DNA of 64,000 nucleotides from Arsukibacterium tuosuense (lineage in GTDB: Bacteria > Pseudomonadota > Gammaproteobacteria > Steroidobacterales > GCA-2729495): contig CAMBYH010000009.1 of NCBI GenBank assembly GCA_945872065.1, forward strand, positions 1 to 64,000, written 5' to 3'. The number at the start of each line of letters is the position of its first letter. The first letter of the stretch is position 1. The notes beneath the pieces were generated by a model. The model was not told the origin of the DNA and searched no databases. It worked only from the letters and a program-made list of their open reading frames with translations. Below are positions 43,346 through 51,036 of this stretch, piece after piece. The position numbers were made by a program, and so were the translations under genes.

Positions 43346-45612
43346 CACCGCACCTCGTCGAGGATCGAACCCTCGGTGATGGGCCGGCCAATCGCAACTT
43401 GCAGGGCCCAGCTGTCGTTGTCCACGTAGCCCAGCGACAGGACGATGGGGCCCAGGGGCGTATTGGCTCCCAGGCTGCCGGCAAGCCCGTAGACCGCTCC
43501 ATCGTCCGCCTCGTCGATGGGTTCACCCATACGCCCGGCCTGGAGCCGCAGACCGGCGTAGATAGCCTGACCGAACAGGGACTGGATATCGGCGATCTTC
43601 CAGTTATAGCGGGTCCCCGCTACCCAGTAGCTGTCACCCCGCAACTCTCCGTACTGGAGGCCGGGAAAGGTTCGGATGCCGCCCAGCTGGAACTCCTGGG
43701 TCGGCGGCAGCTGGCCGTTGAGCCGCTTGCCGCCACCCAGAATGAAGGAGAGGGCATCCCCCCTGAAGGGGTAGAACTTGCTCAGGACCCCCTCGGCCAG
43801 GCCGTAGGACTCCTGGCCACCGAGCCACGCCCCCGAGCTTACGAGCCGTGCGTTCAGAAAAGTGCCGCGGGTTGGCAGGCTCACGTCGTTGCGGGTGTCG
43901 TAGACGAACCGGAGCTGGGCGCTGGAATCAACCTGCCTGTCGATGTTGGGGAGAACAGTTGCCCCGGTATCCCGCTGCGCTTCGAGCCAGCCGCTACGCA
44001 GCCCGGCGCGGATCTGGGCCCGGGTGCCCAGGTTCATGCCTGCATCGATCTGGCCATAGAGCTGGCGGAGTGCGTAGGTAGCAACCCTGTCGCCGTTGTC
44101 GTAGAGGTCTTCCAGATCGTTCTCGAACCTGACCAGGGGCTCGATGAAGAAGCGCTGGGGCGCATCGAGGGGCTGGTAAAGGCTGGTCTGCAGCAGCGAC
44201 TGCTGGCCGAACTGAATGGCGTTGCGCCACTCGCCGCCCCGCTGATTCAGCCAGGTCCGGTCATAGTCGGCACGAATCACGGCTTCCAGATTACCGACGC
44301 CGCTCGCCGTAAACCCCAGGTCGAAGCGCACGAATGCCGGACCCCAGGACTTTTCCACGGCCCGGATTTCCAGAGTCGTTGCTTCCGGGGGCCCGGAAAG
44401 CACGTACTCAACCCGCTCGAAATCGCCGAGCGCGTAGATCCGGGCGGTGTCGTCGACGATCTGCGCCGTGGTCACCTCCCGGCCCGGGGCAACGACCTCC
44501 AGCTGGGTGCGCACGTAGTCAGCATTGACGCGCTCAAGGCCCGTCACTTTCACTTCGGCCAGCCGCATCGGGTTACCGCTCTCCCGCTGCAACGACTGGC
44601 GCCAGGCCAGGTACTGGTCCTCCGGCAGGGCGTAACGCCGGAGTTCAGCCTCTTGTGCCAGCGCGGCTGCACGCCCAAGAGGCACGGCCTCCGGAACCCG
44701 CTCGAAGGAGGCTGAGCCGATATCGCCCATGGGCACCACGATGCTCACGTCAACCTCCGTGAGGGTGGCCACCTGAGCCTTCTGGTTGGCCTCGATCATC
44801 ACGTCCAGGGAGCGGCCGGCCAGGTCCAGCGTGGTCGTCAGGTTTTCCGGCTTCGGTGCCGGCGATTCCAGGGACACGGCGATCACCACGTCGGCGCAGA
44901 GCTCCCGGGCGATGTCCACGGGCAGGTTGCGCATCATGCCGCCGTCGGCCAGCACCTTGCCCTCCATAAGCACGGGGGAGAAGGCTCCGGGAACCGACAT
45001 GCTGGCCCGCATGGCCACCGACAGGTCCCCGTCTTCGAGCACCACCATATCGCCGGCCAGCATGTCCGTGGCCACGGCACGGAAGGGGATCGGCAAATCA
45101 TCGAAGTCCTTCGTGGACCGGGCATTGGTCACGAGACCGCGGATGACATCCTCGATGTTCTGGCTCTTGAGCAGGCCGCCACCCCCCTGCAACCGCCCAC
45201 CCTTGATGCCGAGATCAAGCCTGTTGGTGTAGGTGATGCCCGCCAGTTTCCGGTTGATGGGCGTCTGGTCCCGCGCGCCCTCGGAGCCCACAGTCCTGGA
45301 CCAGTTGATGGCCAGTACCTCCCGCTCGATTTCCTCCGGCGGCATGCCGGACGCAAAAGTGCCGCCGACGAGCGCACCCATGCTGGTGCCCACGACGCAA
45401 CTGATCGGAATACGCATCTCGTCGAGGACCCGGAGCACGCCGATGTGGGCCGCGCCCTTCGCGCCACCACCGCCGAGCACGAGGCCGATGCGGGGTCCGG
45501 CAGGGCTGACGGGTGGGACGACCTCCCCTGCGGCCACCTGGAATGCCAGTAGCAGGCTGATTGCGATCAGCCCTGATCCAACCCGAAAAGCCTGTTCAGC
45601 GTTTGCTTGCAT
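43345..45612 (-). CDS. Patatin-like phospholipase with outer-membrane barrel (PlpD-type, type Vd)
   Basis: A 755-residue exported protein. It has a signal peptide, then a patatin lipase domain: oxyanion GGGGAKG, nucleophile S77 in GTSMG, and catalytic D223 in ADGG. A POTRA-like domain follows (VKVTGLERVNADYVRTQLEV), then a C-terminal 16-strand Omp85-like barrel ending IVLSLGYVDNDSWALQVAIGRPI. This is the patatin-POTRA-barrel order of type Vd autotransporters such as PlpD. It probably hydrolyses phospholipid at the cell surface. ATG 45612 was preferred to a TTG 18 bases upstream. Confidence 0.92.
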   Translation of the reverse strand: MQANAEQAFRVGSGLIAISLLLAFQVAAGEVVPPVSPAGPRIGLVLGGGGAKGAAHIGVLRVLDEMRIPISCVVGTSMGALVGGTFASGMPPEEIEREVLAINWSRTVGSEGARDQTPINRKLAGITYTNRLDLGIKGGRLQGGGGLLKSQNIEDVIRGLVTNARSTKDFDDLPIPFRAVATDMLAGDMVVLEDGDLSVAMRASMSVPGAFSPVLMEGKVLADGGMMRNLPVDIARELCADVVIAVSLESPAPKPENLTTTLDLAGRSLDVMIEANQKAQVATLTEVDVSIVVPMGDIGSASFERVPEAVPLGRAAALAQEAELRRYALPEDQYLAWRQSLQRESGNPMRLAEVKVTGLERVNADYVRTQLEVVAPGREVTTAQIVDDTARIYALGDFERVEYVLSGPPEATTLEIRAVEKSWGPAFVRFDLGFTASGVGNLEAVIRADYDRTWLNQRGGEWRNAIQFGQQSLLQTSLYQPLDAPQRFFIEPLVRFENDLEDLYDNGDRVATYALRQLYGQIDAGMNLGTRAQIRAGLRSGWLEAQRDTGATVLPNIDRQVDSSAQLRFVYDTRNDVSLPTRGTFLNARLVSSGAWLGGQESYGLAEGVLSKFYPFRGDALSFILGGGKRLNGQLPPTQEFQLGGIRTFPGLQYGELRGDSYWVAGTRYNWKIADIQSLFGQAIYAGLRLQAGRMGEPIDEADDGAVYGLAGSLGANTPLGPIVLSLGYVDNDSWALQVAIGRPITEGSILDEVR

Positions 45613-45632
45613 ACCCCGAGGCCGCGCCAAAC

Positions 45633-45980
45633 TCAGGCGACCCTCGATGCCTGGCGGGAGCGCCGCTTGGGCGGGATCGGGGCGGGCGCTACCGTAAACC
45701 GCATGCCAATAGCCGCCAGAACTCTTCGTAGCGTCTTGAAACCCGGATTGCCGTTCCTCGACAAGGTTCGATAGAGCTGCGTCGTATTCACGCCGGCGCG
45801 CCGGGCTGTGGCCGGTAACCCACCCAACGCCGTCGTGACGAGCCGAATCGCCAGATTGATTTCCGCGTCACTGCCGCCAGCGAGAGCATCGTTCAGGTAG
45901 TCAACCGCCAGGACCGGATCCTCGCGGAGAGCCTCAACAAGCACTTCATCGTTGGTCCGAAAAGATCTGGTGTGCTTCAT
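45633..45980 (-). CDS. HigA-family antitoxin (COG3636-type HTH)
   Basis: A 115-residue protein: RTNDEVLVEALREDPVLAVDYLNDALAGGSDAEINLAIRLV leads into the HTH LPATARRAGVNTTQLYRTLSRNGNPGFKTLRRVLAAIGM. It matches the 'addiction module antidote' family that neutralises RelE/HigB-like toxins. The ATG overlaps the stop of the upstream toxin remnant (ATGA), the normal HigB-HigA order. Without a working toxin it may persist as a solitary regulator. Confidence 0.88.
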   Translation of the reverse strand: MKHTRSFRTNDEVLVEALREDPVLAVDYLNDALAGGSDAEINLAIRLVTTALGGLPATARRAGVNTTQLYRTLSRNGNPGFKTLRRVLAAIGMRFTVAPAPIPPKRRSRQASRVA

Positions 45981-46152
45981 CGCCCTTCCTCGAACTCAAT
46001 CAAGTAACGGATCGCCTGCGGAATGTCCCGGCCTTGCGACTTTTTCCGGCCCGCCAGCAGCAGTAGCACGGAATCCCGGCCAATCACACTGTAGTACACC
46101 CGATAGCCCGGACCGCTGTGAATACGGAGTTCCCAGACACCACTGCCGCAGG
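45977..46152 (-). pseudogene. Decayed RelE/HigB-type toxin gene
   Basis: The open frame reads GSGVWELRIHSGPGYRVYYS, then LLLLAGRKKSQGRDIPQAIRYLIEFEEGR, the C-terminal half of a HigB-like toxin (G-V-E-LR-x-GPGYRVYY core). No ATG, GTG or TTG precedes it in frame back to an in-frame stop near 46209, and the usual N-terminal 40-50 residues are missing. An additional frameshift near 46150 is possible. Residual toxin activity is unlikely. Confidence 0.75.
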
Positions 46153-46177
46153 GACCGCAGAAAGTCAGGGACCGGTT

Positions 46178-46195
46178 CGACCCCGCTCGGGGTCG
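46178..46195. other. Strong hairpin upstream of the toxin remnant
   Basis: CGACCCC (46178-46184), loop GCTC, GGGGTCG (46189-46195): a perfect seven-base stem. The left side, GGTTCGACCCC, resembles a tRNA T-arm, but no acceptor or anticodon arms are found around it. Without a T-tract it is not a standard terminator. It could be a fragment left from an insertion at a tRNA. Confidence 0.45.
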
Positions 46196-46223
46196 CGTAG
46201 TGGTAAATAGCTTATGTCATTTT

Positions 46224-46243
46224 CGTCTATGGACGAATAGACG
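46224..46243. promoter_or_regulatory. Palindrome upstream of the HigBA remnant
   Basis: Perfect inverted repeat CGTCTAT (46224-46230) and ATAGACG (46237-46243) with a six-base spacer. It lies where the higBA operator would be on the minus strand. The rest of the gap to 46462 shows no gene; it may hold the promoter of the exported protein at 46463, but no clear -35/-10 pair is visible. Confidence 0.5.
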
Positions 46244-46462
46244 CATGCAGGCGTGACTGACTCGGCACTGGCATATTCTCCAAATAAAGCCAGTATCCGC
46301 AGGCATAGTCGGCGAGTCAGGCGGCGTTTCCCGGGATTTCGTCGGGAAACCGACCGTGGCCGAGCAGGTGCCGCGGCTGCGGATGAACGACAAAGCCTGC
46401 GTGACAACGCAAGCGGGAGGCCTCTAGACTCGGCAGCTGCACTTCCATACCGGGATTCCCCC

Positions 46463-46996
46463 ATGCGATCGACGCTTCTTACCCTTGTTGCTCTGGCGTT
46501 GACCACCGCCACCCTCCCCTCCCTGGCCGTTGCCCAGGGAGATCCGGCGCTTTCGGACCTCGATCAAGCCACTGAGGAAGCGCGCTCCGTGCTGCAAACC
46601 GAGCGCAAGACGATCGTCGCCCAGGGGCTAGCGCTGTCAGTGGCTGAGGAGAAGGCCTTCTGGCCCGTCTATGACCGGTACATGGCAGAGCTGAAAGTCG
46701 CCGGTGATCTGCGCCTGAAGGTGATTACCGAGTATGCTGCGAGCTACGACGACCTCAGTGACGACACAGCACGGGAGCTGCTCGCAAATTCCCTGAAGTA
46801 CCAGGAGAAGATCCTGGACATTCGCAAAAGCTACGTCCGCAAGTTCCGGCAGGTGTTGCCCGAGATCAAGCTGGCCCGGTTCTACCAGATCGAGAACAAG
46901 ATCGATGCCATTACCACTTTTGTCCTCGCCCGGGAGATTCCGCTGGTGCCTGCCGCGCCGACGTCCCAGCCCATCGCGCCGCCGGGGCGACAGTAA
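46463..46996 (+). CDS. Periplasmic helical protein of unknown function
   Basis: A 177-residue protein with a signal peptide (STLLTLVALALTTATLPSLAVA). The mature part is almost all charged alpha-helix (EEARSVLQTERKTIVAQGLALSVAEEKAFWPVYDRYMAELKVAGDLRLKVI is one region, recognisable by its ALSxAEExAFWPVYDRY motif). The layout resembles Spy/CpxP-like periplasmic proteins, but I do not see their LTxxQ motifs. The upstream in-frame extension lacks conserved sequence, so ATG 46463 was chosen. It lies 158 bases ahead of the DUF481 gene. Confidence 0.78.
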   Translation: MRSTLLTLVALALTTATLPSLAVAQGDPALSDLDQATEEARSVLQTERKTIVAQGLALSVAEEKAFWPVYDRYMAELKVAGDLRLKVITEYAASYDDLSDDTARELLANSLKYQEKILDIRKSYVRKFRQVLPEIKLARFYQIENKIDAITTFVLAREIPLVPAAPTSQPIAPPGRQ

Positions 46997-47144
46997 TCAG
47001 GGCCGGCTGCTGGAAGCCTTGAGGTTGGCTTTCTCCCAGGCGCGCACTTTCACCCGGGCGGTATCGAACAGCCGCGCGTAGTTGCCCCTGCGGACTTTTT
47101 CCCGGGCGTCCGGGGTGAGCAGCGCCCACACCTGAACGCACAGA
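46997..47144 (-). pseudogene. C-terminal remnant of an amidohydrolase-like gene
   Basis: About 48 codons on the minus strand ending at 46997: VQVWALLTPDAREKVRRGNY followed by ARLFDTARVKVRAWEKANL. The pattern L-x-P-E-A-R-x-K-I-x-x-G-N-x-A-R-L-F is the usual C-terminus of metal-dependent amidohydrolases of the amidohydrolase_2 type. Everything upstream is gone; the DUF481 gene begins on the other strand 10 bases past the break. This is a deletion scar. Confidence 0.68.
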
Positions 47145-47154
47145 GACCGCAGCT

Positions 47155-48288
47155 ATGCTCCAGCGCATCCCGCCAGCCTGGTACCGGCTTTGCGCTGGAC
47201 AGTGGGACTCCACTAAATCGCCTGAGGAAGTCCGGGGCGTTGGTTGCGCAATCCTTGGCGCCCTCCTCTGCGTCTTTGCGACCCCCGCTCTCGCCCGGGA
47301 CAAGACCGACATCGTATACCTGCGCAACGGGGACCGGGTGACCTGCGAGATCAAGCGCCTGGAGCGCGGCCGGCTGGAGGTGAGCACCAACGGCATGGGC
47401 ACCGTATATATAGAGTGGGACGACATCGAACGGGTCACCAGCACAGAGCTCTATATCGTGGAACTGGCGAATGGCACCCGCTTCGAGGGCACCCTGGCCG
47501 CGACGGACGCCCAGGGCCAGCTGGTCCTGCGCAAGCAGGGCGAAGCGGATGGGGCGGACAGTGTCGGGGAGCAGGCGCTGGACATGGAGGACGTGGTCTG
47601 GGTAGATCCGCTGAAGCTGGACGCCCGGCGCATCAATCGCTGGGACGGCTCGGTGAGCGCCGGTTTTGATGCGACGAAAGCCAATAGTGACAAGTCGCTG
47701 AGCGCCAGCTTCGACGCCCGGCGGCGAGCCGAAAACTTCCAGCTCAGCTTCGACGGCTCGGTGTACTCCCGCTCCCAGGACGGCACGGAGGACAGCCTCC
47801 GGGCCAACTTCAACGGTGTGTACCGGGGCCTGCTGGAGGATCGCTGGTACTGGGCCGGGCTGGGCGGCCTGGAGCGCAACGACGAACTGGGTATCGATCT
47901 GCGCTCCTTTGGTGGTGCGGGCTATGGGCGCTTTCTGGTCCAGTCGAGCCGGGCACTCTGGTCGGTCACCGGCGGCCTCGTGGTCGTGAACGAGCAGCTG
48001 GCGGGTGAATCCCAGGGTGACACCAACCTGGACGCATTGCTCAATACCGACTTTGAGTTCTTCACCTACGACTCGCCGAAGACGACCCTGAAGACCTCCC
48101 TGGCGGTTTTCCCCCGCCTGACCGGCGATGGGGGAGTCCGCCTGGACCTGGATTTCAGCGTCCGCCAGGAGCTAATCACGGACCTTTTCCTGGAGCTGAG
48201 CCTCTACGGAACCTACGACAGTACACCGCCCGAAGACGGGACGTCGAACGATTGGGGTATCGTGACCGGACTGGGCTATACGTTCTGA
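47155..48288 (+). CDS. DUF481 outer-membrane-type protein
   Basis: A 377-residue exported protein. A signal segment (AILGALLCVFATPALA, residues about 31-46) follows an unusually long n-region, so the true start may lie downstream, although no better start codon is evident. An SH3-like domain (DIVYLRNGDRVTCEIKRLERGRLEVSTNGMGTVYIEWDDI) precedes a DUF481 beta-rich barrel (WDGSVSAGFDATKANSDKSLSASFDARR ... WGIVTGLGYTF). DUF481 proteins are induced by salt or stress in related bacteria, as I recall; the role here is unknown. Confidence 0.84.
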   Translation: MLQRIPPAWYRLCAGQWDSTKSPEEVRGVGCAILGALLCVFATPALARDKTDIVYLRNGDRVTCEIKRLERGRLEVSTNGMGTVYIEWDDIERVTSTELYIVELANGTRFEGTLAATDAQGQLVLRKQGEADGADSVGEQALDMEDVVWVDPLKLDARRINRWDGSVSAGFDATKANSDKSLSASFDARRRAENFQLSFDGSVYSRSQDGTEDSLRANFNGVYRGLLEDRWYWAGLGGLERNDELGIDLRSFGGAGYGRFLVQSSRALWSVTGGLVVVNEQLAGESQGDTNLDALLNTDFEFFTYDSPKTTLKTSLAVFPRLTGDGGVRLDLDFSVRQELITDLFLELSLYGTYDSTPPEDGTSNDWGIVTGLGYTF

Positions 48289-48335
48289 CCGCCCGACGAC
48301 AGGAAATACACACCAGGACTGACCGACGACGAGCA

Positions 48336-48584
48336 GTGCTTCGCTGCAGGGGCCTGGCAGCCGTGGTGATCGCGATCTTTTCCCTCGGTGCCATGGCGGG
48401 TGCAAGCGCCGGCGCTGGGGCCAGTGATGTACCGCCCCTCACGGACCCGCCCACCGGCACCTGGCAGCGGGGCAAGCTGGTGTGGATTGACCTCGTGACC
48501 GTCGATCTGCCTGCGGCCCGGCGCTTCTACGGCGCCCTGTTTGGCTGGACCTTTACCGACAGCGGCACTGGCCGGGGCCGCTGA
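48336..48584 (+). pseudogene. Truncated exported VOC-family (glyoxalase fold) protein
   Basis: A frame of 82 codons from GTG 48336: signal peptide LAAVVIAIFSLGAMAGASAGAGA, then GKLVWIDLVTVDLPAARRFYGALFGWTF, the first strand-helix of a VOC domain. It then runs into a stop after TDSGTGRGR. Intact VOC proteins need at least about 120 residues and this group usually has two domains, so most of the protein is lost. It lies between DUF481 and another disrupted gene. Confidence 0.72.
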
Positions 48585-48597
48585 CGGCGGGAATGTG

Positions 48598-49008
48598 ATG
48601 GTGGCGAGACACGCTGCGCACCCGGGGACTTCGTGGCTCTCGCTGCGCCCGTCGCCAGCCCTGTCACTGGTCATCCTGGTCCTCTGCACCAGCTGCGGTG
48701 GCAACTCGGTGGCGACCGACCAGGCCTTCGCCGATAGCCTGATCACCCGCGAACTGCAGCCACCGCTGACCTTCGAGGAGGTCCGCACGGTACTCGCCCG
48801 CCATGGCGCAAACCCCGTCCTGCAAAAGGGCTGCAGCCTGGTCAAGAGCACGCACGCGGACTGCGTCTACAGCAGCATCACCCTGATTCTCCTCCCCCGC
48901 AATCACTGGTGACGGGGTCAGGGCGACCTGCAGATCGCCATGGAATCCGATGTGCAGGAGCAGCTGCTTTCCGTGGAGTACGAGCTGACTTACCCGGGTA
49001 ACCGGTAG
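48598..49008 (+). pseudogene. Small lipoprotein gene interrupted by an in-frame TGA
   Basis: From ATG 48598 the frame encodes a lipoprotein signal (LSLVILVLCTSC), then LITRELQPPLTFEEVRTVLARHGANPVLQKGC. It meets TGA at 48910-48912 after RNHW. The same frame then stays open for 31 codons (RGQGDLQIAMESDVQEQLLSVEYELTYPGNR) to a TAG. The downstream part is protein-like and finishes the fold plausibly, so a nonsense mutation (for example from TGG or CGA) is likely. The family is unknown. Confidence 0.65.
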
Positions 49009-49016
49009 CGGGGTTT

Positions 49017-50879
49017 CTAGGGCGCGTCCGGGCCAGAAGATCCCGCCGAGCCTGAGAGTTCGGCCAGAGCGCGTTCCACTTCCTCATCGGACATCGCATC
49101 GATCTCCCGCTCGAGAACGACAGTAGCGTCGCGCTCACCGGCTTTCGCCCGCTCGACAGCCTGGACAAGTTCCGCGATGGTCGGGTGATGGAACAGCGCG
49201 GTGGCGACGAGCTCCACGCCCTGCGCCCTGCTGATCGCAGCAGCGGCACGGATGCCGCTCAGCGAGTCACCACCCAGGGCGAAAAAGTTGTCGTCCAGAC
49301 CCAGGCGGCTGACGCCGAGGATCGTGCGCAGGACGGACTCAATCGAGCGTTCGATATCGGTGGTCGGGGGCCTGAAATCCACGGCGAGCAGCGGTCCCAG
49401 GCGCTTTTCCAGCGAGCTGCGCTGGATCTTTCCGGTGGTTCCCTTGGGAATCTCGTCGACGAAAATGATACGGGACGGGATCTTGTAGCCGACCAGCCGG
49501 GCGAAGAGGAAGTCGCGGAGCGCTGGTGCATCGAGGTGCGAGCCGGCTTTGCGTACCACCACAGCGACCAGGTCCTCGCCCAGCGTCGGATGGCCAACGC
49601 CAAACGCGGCGGCCTCGGCAACTTCCTGGTGCTCCAGCAGGGCTTCATCCACCTCCCGGGGCGAGACCTTTTCGCCGCCGCGATTCACGACTTCCTTCAG
49701 ACGCCCGGTAATGAACAGGTAGCCCTCCGGATCGAGGCGACCCAGATCGCCCGTGCGAAACCACCCGTGGGTAAAGGCAGTGACAGTCTTCCCGGCCTCG
49801 CCGCCGTAGCCGGACAGAACCCCGGGGCCGCGAATCACCACCTCGCCGGCCTGTTCCGCCCCCAGGAGATTTCCGGCGTCGTCCATGATGGCAATCTCCG
49901 CGCCGGCCGGCAGCCCGACGGAACCCGGCTTCCGCAGCCCGGGCGGCAACGGATTGCTGGCCATCTGGTGGGATGCTTCGGTCATGCCATAGGCCTCGAT
50001 GACGGGAGCGCCGGTGCCTGCTTCGAGCAGGCGCATCGTTACGGGCGACAGTGCCGCCGACGACGAACGGACAAAGCGGAAGCGGTGCCGGGGCAGTCGA
50101 CTGCGATACTGGTCAGCCATCGACGCCACAACCTGATGAATGGTCGGCACGGCGGAGTACCAGGTCGGCTGAAACTCCTCGACCCAGGCGAGAAACGCGG
50201 CAGCACTGAAGCCCGGCGCACAAACCACGCTCGACCCTGCCGCGAGTGACGACAGCAGAACCCCGACCAGCCCGTGAATATGGAAGAGTGGCATGACGTT
50301 CAGGCAACGATCAGCAGGCTCCAGCGCCAGACCCTGCGCGATGTTGCGCGCCGATGCCAGCAGATTGGCCTGGGTGAGTGGCACGAGCTTGGGCTTGGAT
50401 GTCGTTCCCGAGGTGTGCAGGATCAGGGCGATGTCGCCGGGATCCGGGTAGGACGCAGGGATCATGGCCGGTGACCCGACGGTCAAGGCGGATCCTGCCC
50501 CGATCTCCACCACGGTGAGGCCCAGGTCCCGCGCTGTCTGCCGCACAGGGCTATCGAGATCCTGGTCCAGGACGACGAACCGGACCCGTGCGTCCTCCAG
50601 ATAGAAGCGCATTTCCTCGGCAGGCAACGCAACGTTGAGCGGCACGCACGTAAAGCGCGATACCACGCCGAGAAAACCAAGCGCCGCCCCAGGCCCATTC
50701 GGCAGCACTGTCGCCACGGGCACCCCGGGCGTCGCGCCTGCCGCAGCCAGGCGGTCAGCCAGAACCTGCACCTGCTGCCACAAACCGGCGTAGGTCTGGG
50801 GCAAGCACCGCGGCGCAAGCAGAGCCATCGCTTCCGGTTGCTCCCGGGCCCGGGTTTCGAGAAGCGCTGCCAGGATCAT
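49017..50879 (-). CDS. Acyl-AMP ligase fused to a carrier protein (PCP/ACP)
   Basis: A 620-residue two-domain protein. Residues 1-510 form an ANL adenylating enzyme: P-loop LHTSGTTSKPKLV, YGMTEAS, WFRTGDLGRLDPEGYLFITGRLKEVVNRGG, and catalytic lysine in KGTTGKIQRSS. Residues about 530-600 form a carrier domain with the phosphopantetheine serine in NFFALGGDSLSG. It most likely activates a fatty or other carboxylic acid and loads it onto its own carrier, to start the peptide built by the NRPS at 52541. It is divergent from the flippase-NRPS unit (157-base gap). Confidence 0.9.
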   Translation of the reverse strand: MILAALLETRAREQPEAMALLAPRCLPQTYAGLWQQVQVLADRLAAAGATPGVPVATVLPNGPGAALGFLGVVSRFTCVPLNVALPAEEMRFYLEDARVRFVVLDQDLDSPVRQTARDLGLTVVEIGAGSALTVGSPAMIPASYPDPGDIALILHTSGTTSKPKLVPLTQANLLASARNIAQGLALEPADRCLNVMPLFHIHGLVGVLLSSLAAGSSVVCAPGFSAAAFLAWVEEFQPTWYSAVPTIHQVVASMADQYRSRLPRHRFRFVRSSSAALSPVTMRLLEAGTGAPVIEAYGMTEASHQMASNPLPPGLRKPGSVGLPAGAEIAIMDDAGNLLGAEQAGEVVIRGPGVLSGYGGEAGKTVTAFTHGWFRTGDLGRLDPEGYLFITGRLKEVVNRGGEKVSPREVDEALLEHQEVAEAAAFGVGHPTLGEDLVAVVVRKAGSHLDAPALRDFLFARLVGYKIPSRIIFVDEIPKGTTGKIQRSSLEKRLGPLLAVDFRPPTTDIERSIESVLRTILGVSRLGLDDNFFALGGDSLSGIRAAAAISRAQGVELVATALFHHPTIAELVQAVERAKAGERDATVVLEREIDAMSDEEVERALAELSGSAGSSGPDAP

Positions 50880-50929
50880 CTTCGGGATTACCTCAAAGGT
50901 CGAACAGACATCACATTCCGGCGGTTTGG

Positions 50930-50946
50930 CGCCCGGAAACCGGGCG
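50930..50946. other. Tight hairpin in the divergent promoter region
   Basis: CGCCCGG, loop AAA, CCGGGCG: a perfect seven-base stem with a three-base loop, in the gap between the ligase and the flippase. It could be an operator, attenuator or 5'-UTR structure for either transcript. A TATTCTAT sequence about 20 bases downstream could be a -10 for the flippase-NRPS transcript. Confidence 0.35.
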
Positions 50947-51036
50947 GGTTTCCCTTGGTGAAGGGTATTCTATGGGACCCATGACGCCACCTCTCAATCT
51001 CACAAAAGGGCTCGGCCACGCAGTGGCCCGGGGGCC

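Noticed and set aside
46171-46195. Possible tRNA, suggested by GGTTCGACCCC
   Set aside because: No D-arm, anticodon arm or acceptor stem can be folded around it in the expected 70-90 bases.
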